This document shows, piece after piece, positions 5,356-5,925 of a stretch of 5,925 nt of DNA (its first letter is position 1; each line of letters begins with the position of its first letter). Source of the stretch: Pseudomonadota bacterium. GTDB taxonomy: Bacteria; Pseudomonadota; Alphaproteobacteria; Rhizobiales; Xanthobacteraceae. Location of the stretch: positions 1-5,925 of the forward strand of contig JAEWHY010000171.1 of NCBI GenBank assembly GCA_023387555.1, written 5' to 3'. The position numbers and the translations under genes were made by a program. The notes under the pieces were generated by a model. The model was not told the DNA's origin, ran no database searches, and saw only the letters and a list, made by a program, of their open reading frames with translations.

Positions 5356-5925
5356 TCCGCGCACCGCGCTGCTGGCGGTCGAGAACCTGCAGGCCTGGTA
5401 CGGCGAATCCCACATCCTGCACGGCGTCAACTTCGAGGTCTATCCGGGGGAGGTGGTCACGCTGCTCGGCCGCAACGGTGCCGGCAAGACCACGACATTG
5501 AAGTCGATCATGGGGATTGTGGCGAAGCGCACCGGCTCGGTGCGGTTCGAGGGCCGCGAACTGATCGGCCTGCCATCGAACAGGATCGCGCACGCCGGCA
5601 TCGCGCTCTGTCCAGAGGAGCGCGGCATCTTCGCGAGTCTGACTGTCGAGGAAAACCTGATGCTGCCGCCCGTGGTGAAGCCCGGCGGGCTGCCGCTCGA
5701 TCGGATCTTCGAGCTGTTCCCGAACCTGAAGGAACGGCTCGGTTCGAGCCAGGGCACCAAGCTCTCCGGCGGCGAACAGCAGATGCTGGCGATTGCGCGA
5801 ATTTTGCGCACCGGTGCGCGTCTGCTCTTGCTCGACGAGCCGACCGAAGGTCTTGCGCCGGTCATCATCCAGCAGATCGGCAACACCATCCGCGCGCTGA
5901 AGTCCCAGGGGTTCACCATTCTGCT
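5348..5925 (+). CDS. livF: ABC transporter ATP-binding protein, LivF type, 3' end outside the window
   Basis: 192 codons are visible before the right edge; LivF proteins are normally about 235-240 residues, so roughly the last fifth is missing, including the H-loop. In order: Walker A GRNGAGKTT (41-49), PEERGIFASLTVEENL (89-104), the LivF hallmark in the Q-loop region, signature LSGGEQQ (139-145), and Walker B LLLDEP (160-165) followed by TEGLAP. ATG 5348 overlaps the end of the livG-type gene by 8 bases and has GGGGA at 5337-5341, 6 bases upstream. Overlap and order (G then F) indicate one operon and translational coupling. The two ATPases form the heterodimeric motor of a HAAT-family importer. 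Permease and binding-protein genes are not in the window; they are not upstream, so they probably lie downstream. The gene symbol marks family type. Confidence 0.92.
   Translation, partial: MLDPRTALLAVENLQAWYGESHILHGVNFEVYPGEVVTLLGRNGAGKTTTLKSIMGIVAKRTGSVRFEGRELIGLPSNRIAHAGIALCPEERGIFASLTVEENLMLPPVVKPGGLPLDRIFELFPNLKERLGSSQGTKLSGGEQQMLAIARILRTGARLLLLDEPTEGLAPVIIQQIGNTIRALKSQGFTIL

Noticed and set aside
4426..5430. A 334-residue open frame on the - strand opposite the livG-type gene
   Set aside because: The + strand carries all ABC ATPase motifs in order; the antisense frame has no domain and runs through the terminator hairpin.

Overview
The window looks like chromosomal DNA of a high-GC alphaproteobacterium. 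The Bradyrhizobium/Rhodopseudomonas group is my best guess, from the strong G/C third-position codon bias, the style of the DUF4384-type domain, and a LivG/LivF pair of the kind these genomes carry in many copies. That assignment is inference. All five protein genes I support lie on the + strand; no tRNA, rRNA, CRISPR array or insertion sequence is visible.

Layout. (1) Bases 2-1102 hold most of a subtilisin-like (S8) serine protease, open at the left edge, with a propeptide and an intact Asp/His/Ser triad plus oxyanion Asn. (2) Bases 1106-1720 hold a secreted thermonuclease-type (SNase-fold) nuclease. It starts at a TTG one codon after the protease stop, in the same frame. (3) Bases 1721-2141 are a 421-base non-coding stretch. 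It contains alternative hairpin arms overlapping the nuclease 3' end, a strong intrinsic terminator (1860-1895), a possible 9-residue leader ORF sitting on a small hairpin plus T-run, a near-consensus EcfG-type promoter, and a 15-bp palindrome. (4) Bases 2142-4445 hold the main unusual gene: a 767-residue exported protein with two CxxCH haem sites about 376 residues apart and a C-terminal DUF4384-like domain. (5) Bases 4446-4599 carry two consecutive hairpins, the second a strong terminator. (6) Bases 4600-5925 hold two overlapping ABC ATPase genes of the LivG and LivF type; the second is cut by the right edge.

How the parts relate. The protease and nuclease are probably co-transcribed, and both seem made for the cell envelope or outside: the nuclease has a signal peptide, and the protease has a propeptide but its N-terminus is off-window. 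The dihaem/DUF4384 protein is also exported, but it is bounded by terminators on both sides and looks like its own transcription unit, possibly under general stress control. The LivG/LivF genes begin a separate transport operon for branched-chain amino acids or a related amphipathic substrate. A shared job for the three envelope proteins (turnover of extracellular polymers plus a redox partner) is possible but not shown by the sequence. The candidates for undescribed biology are the dihaem-DUF4384 protein and the structured 1695-2110 region.
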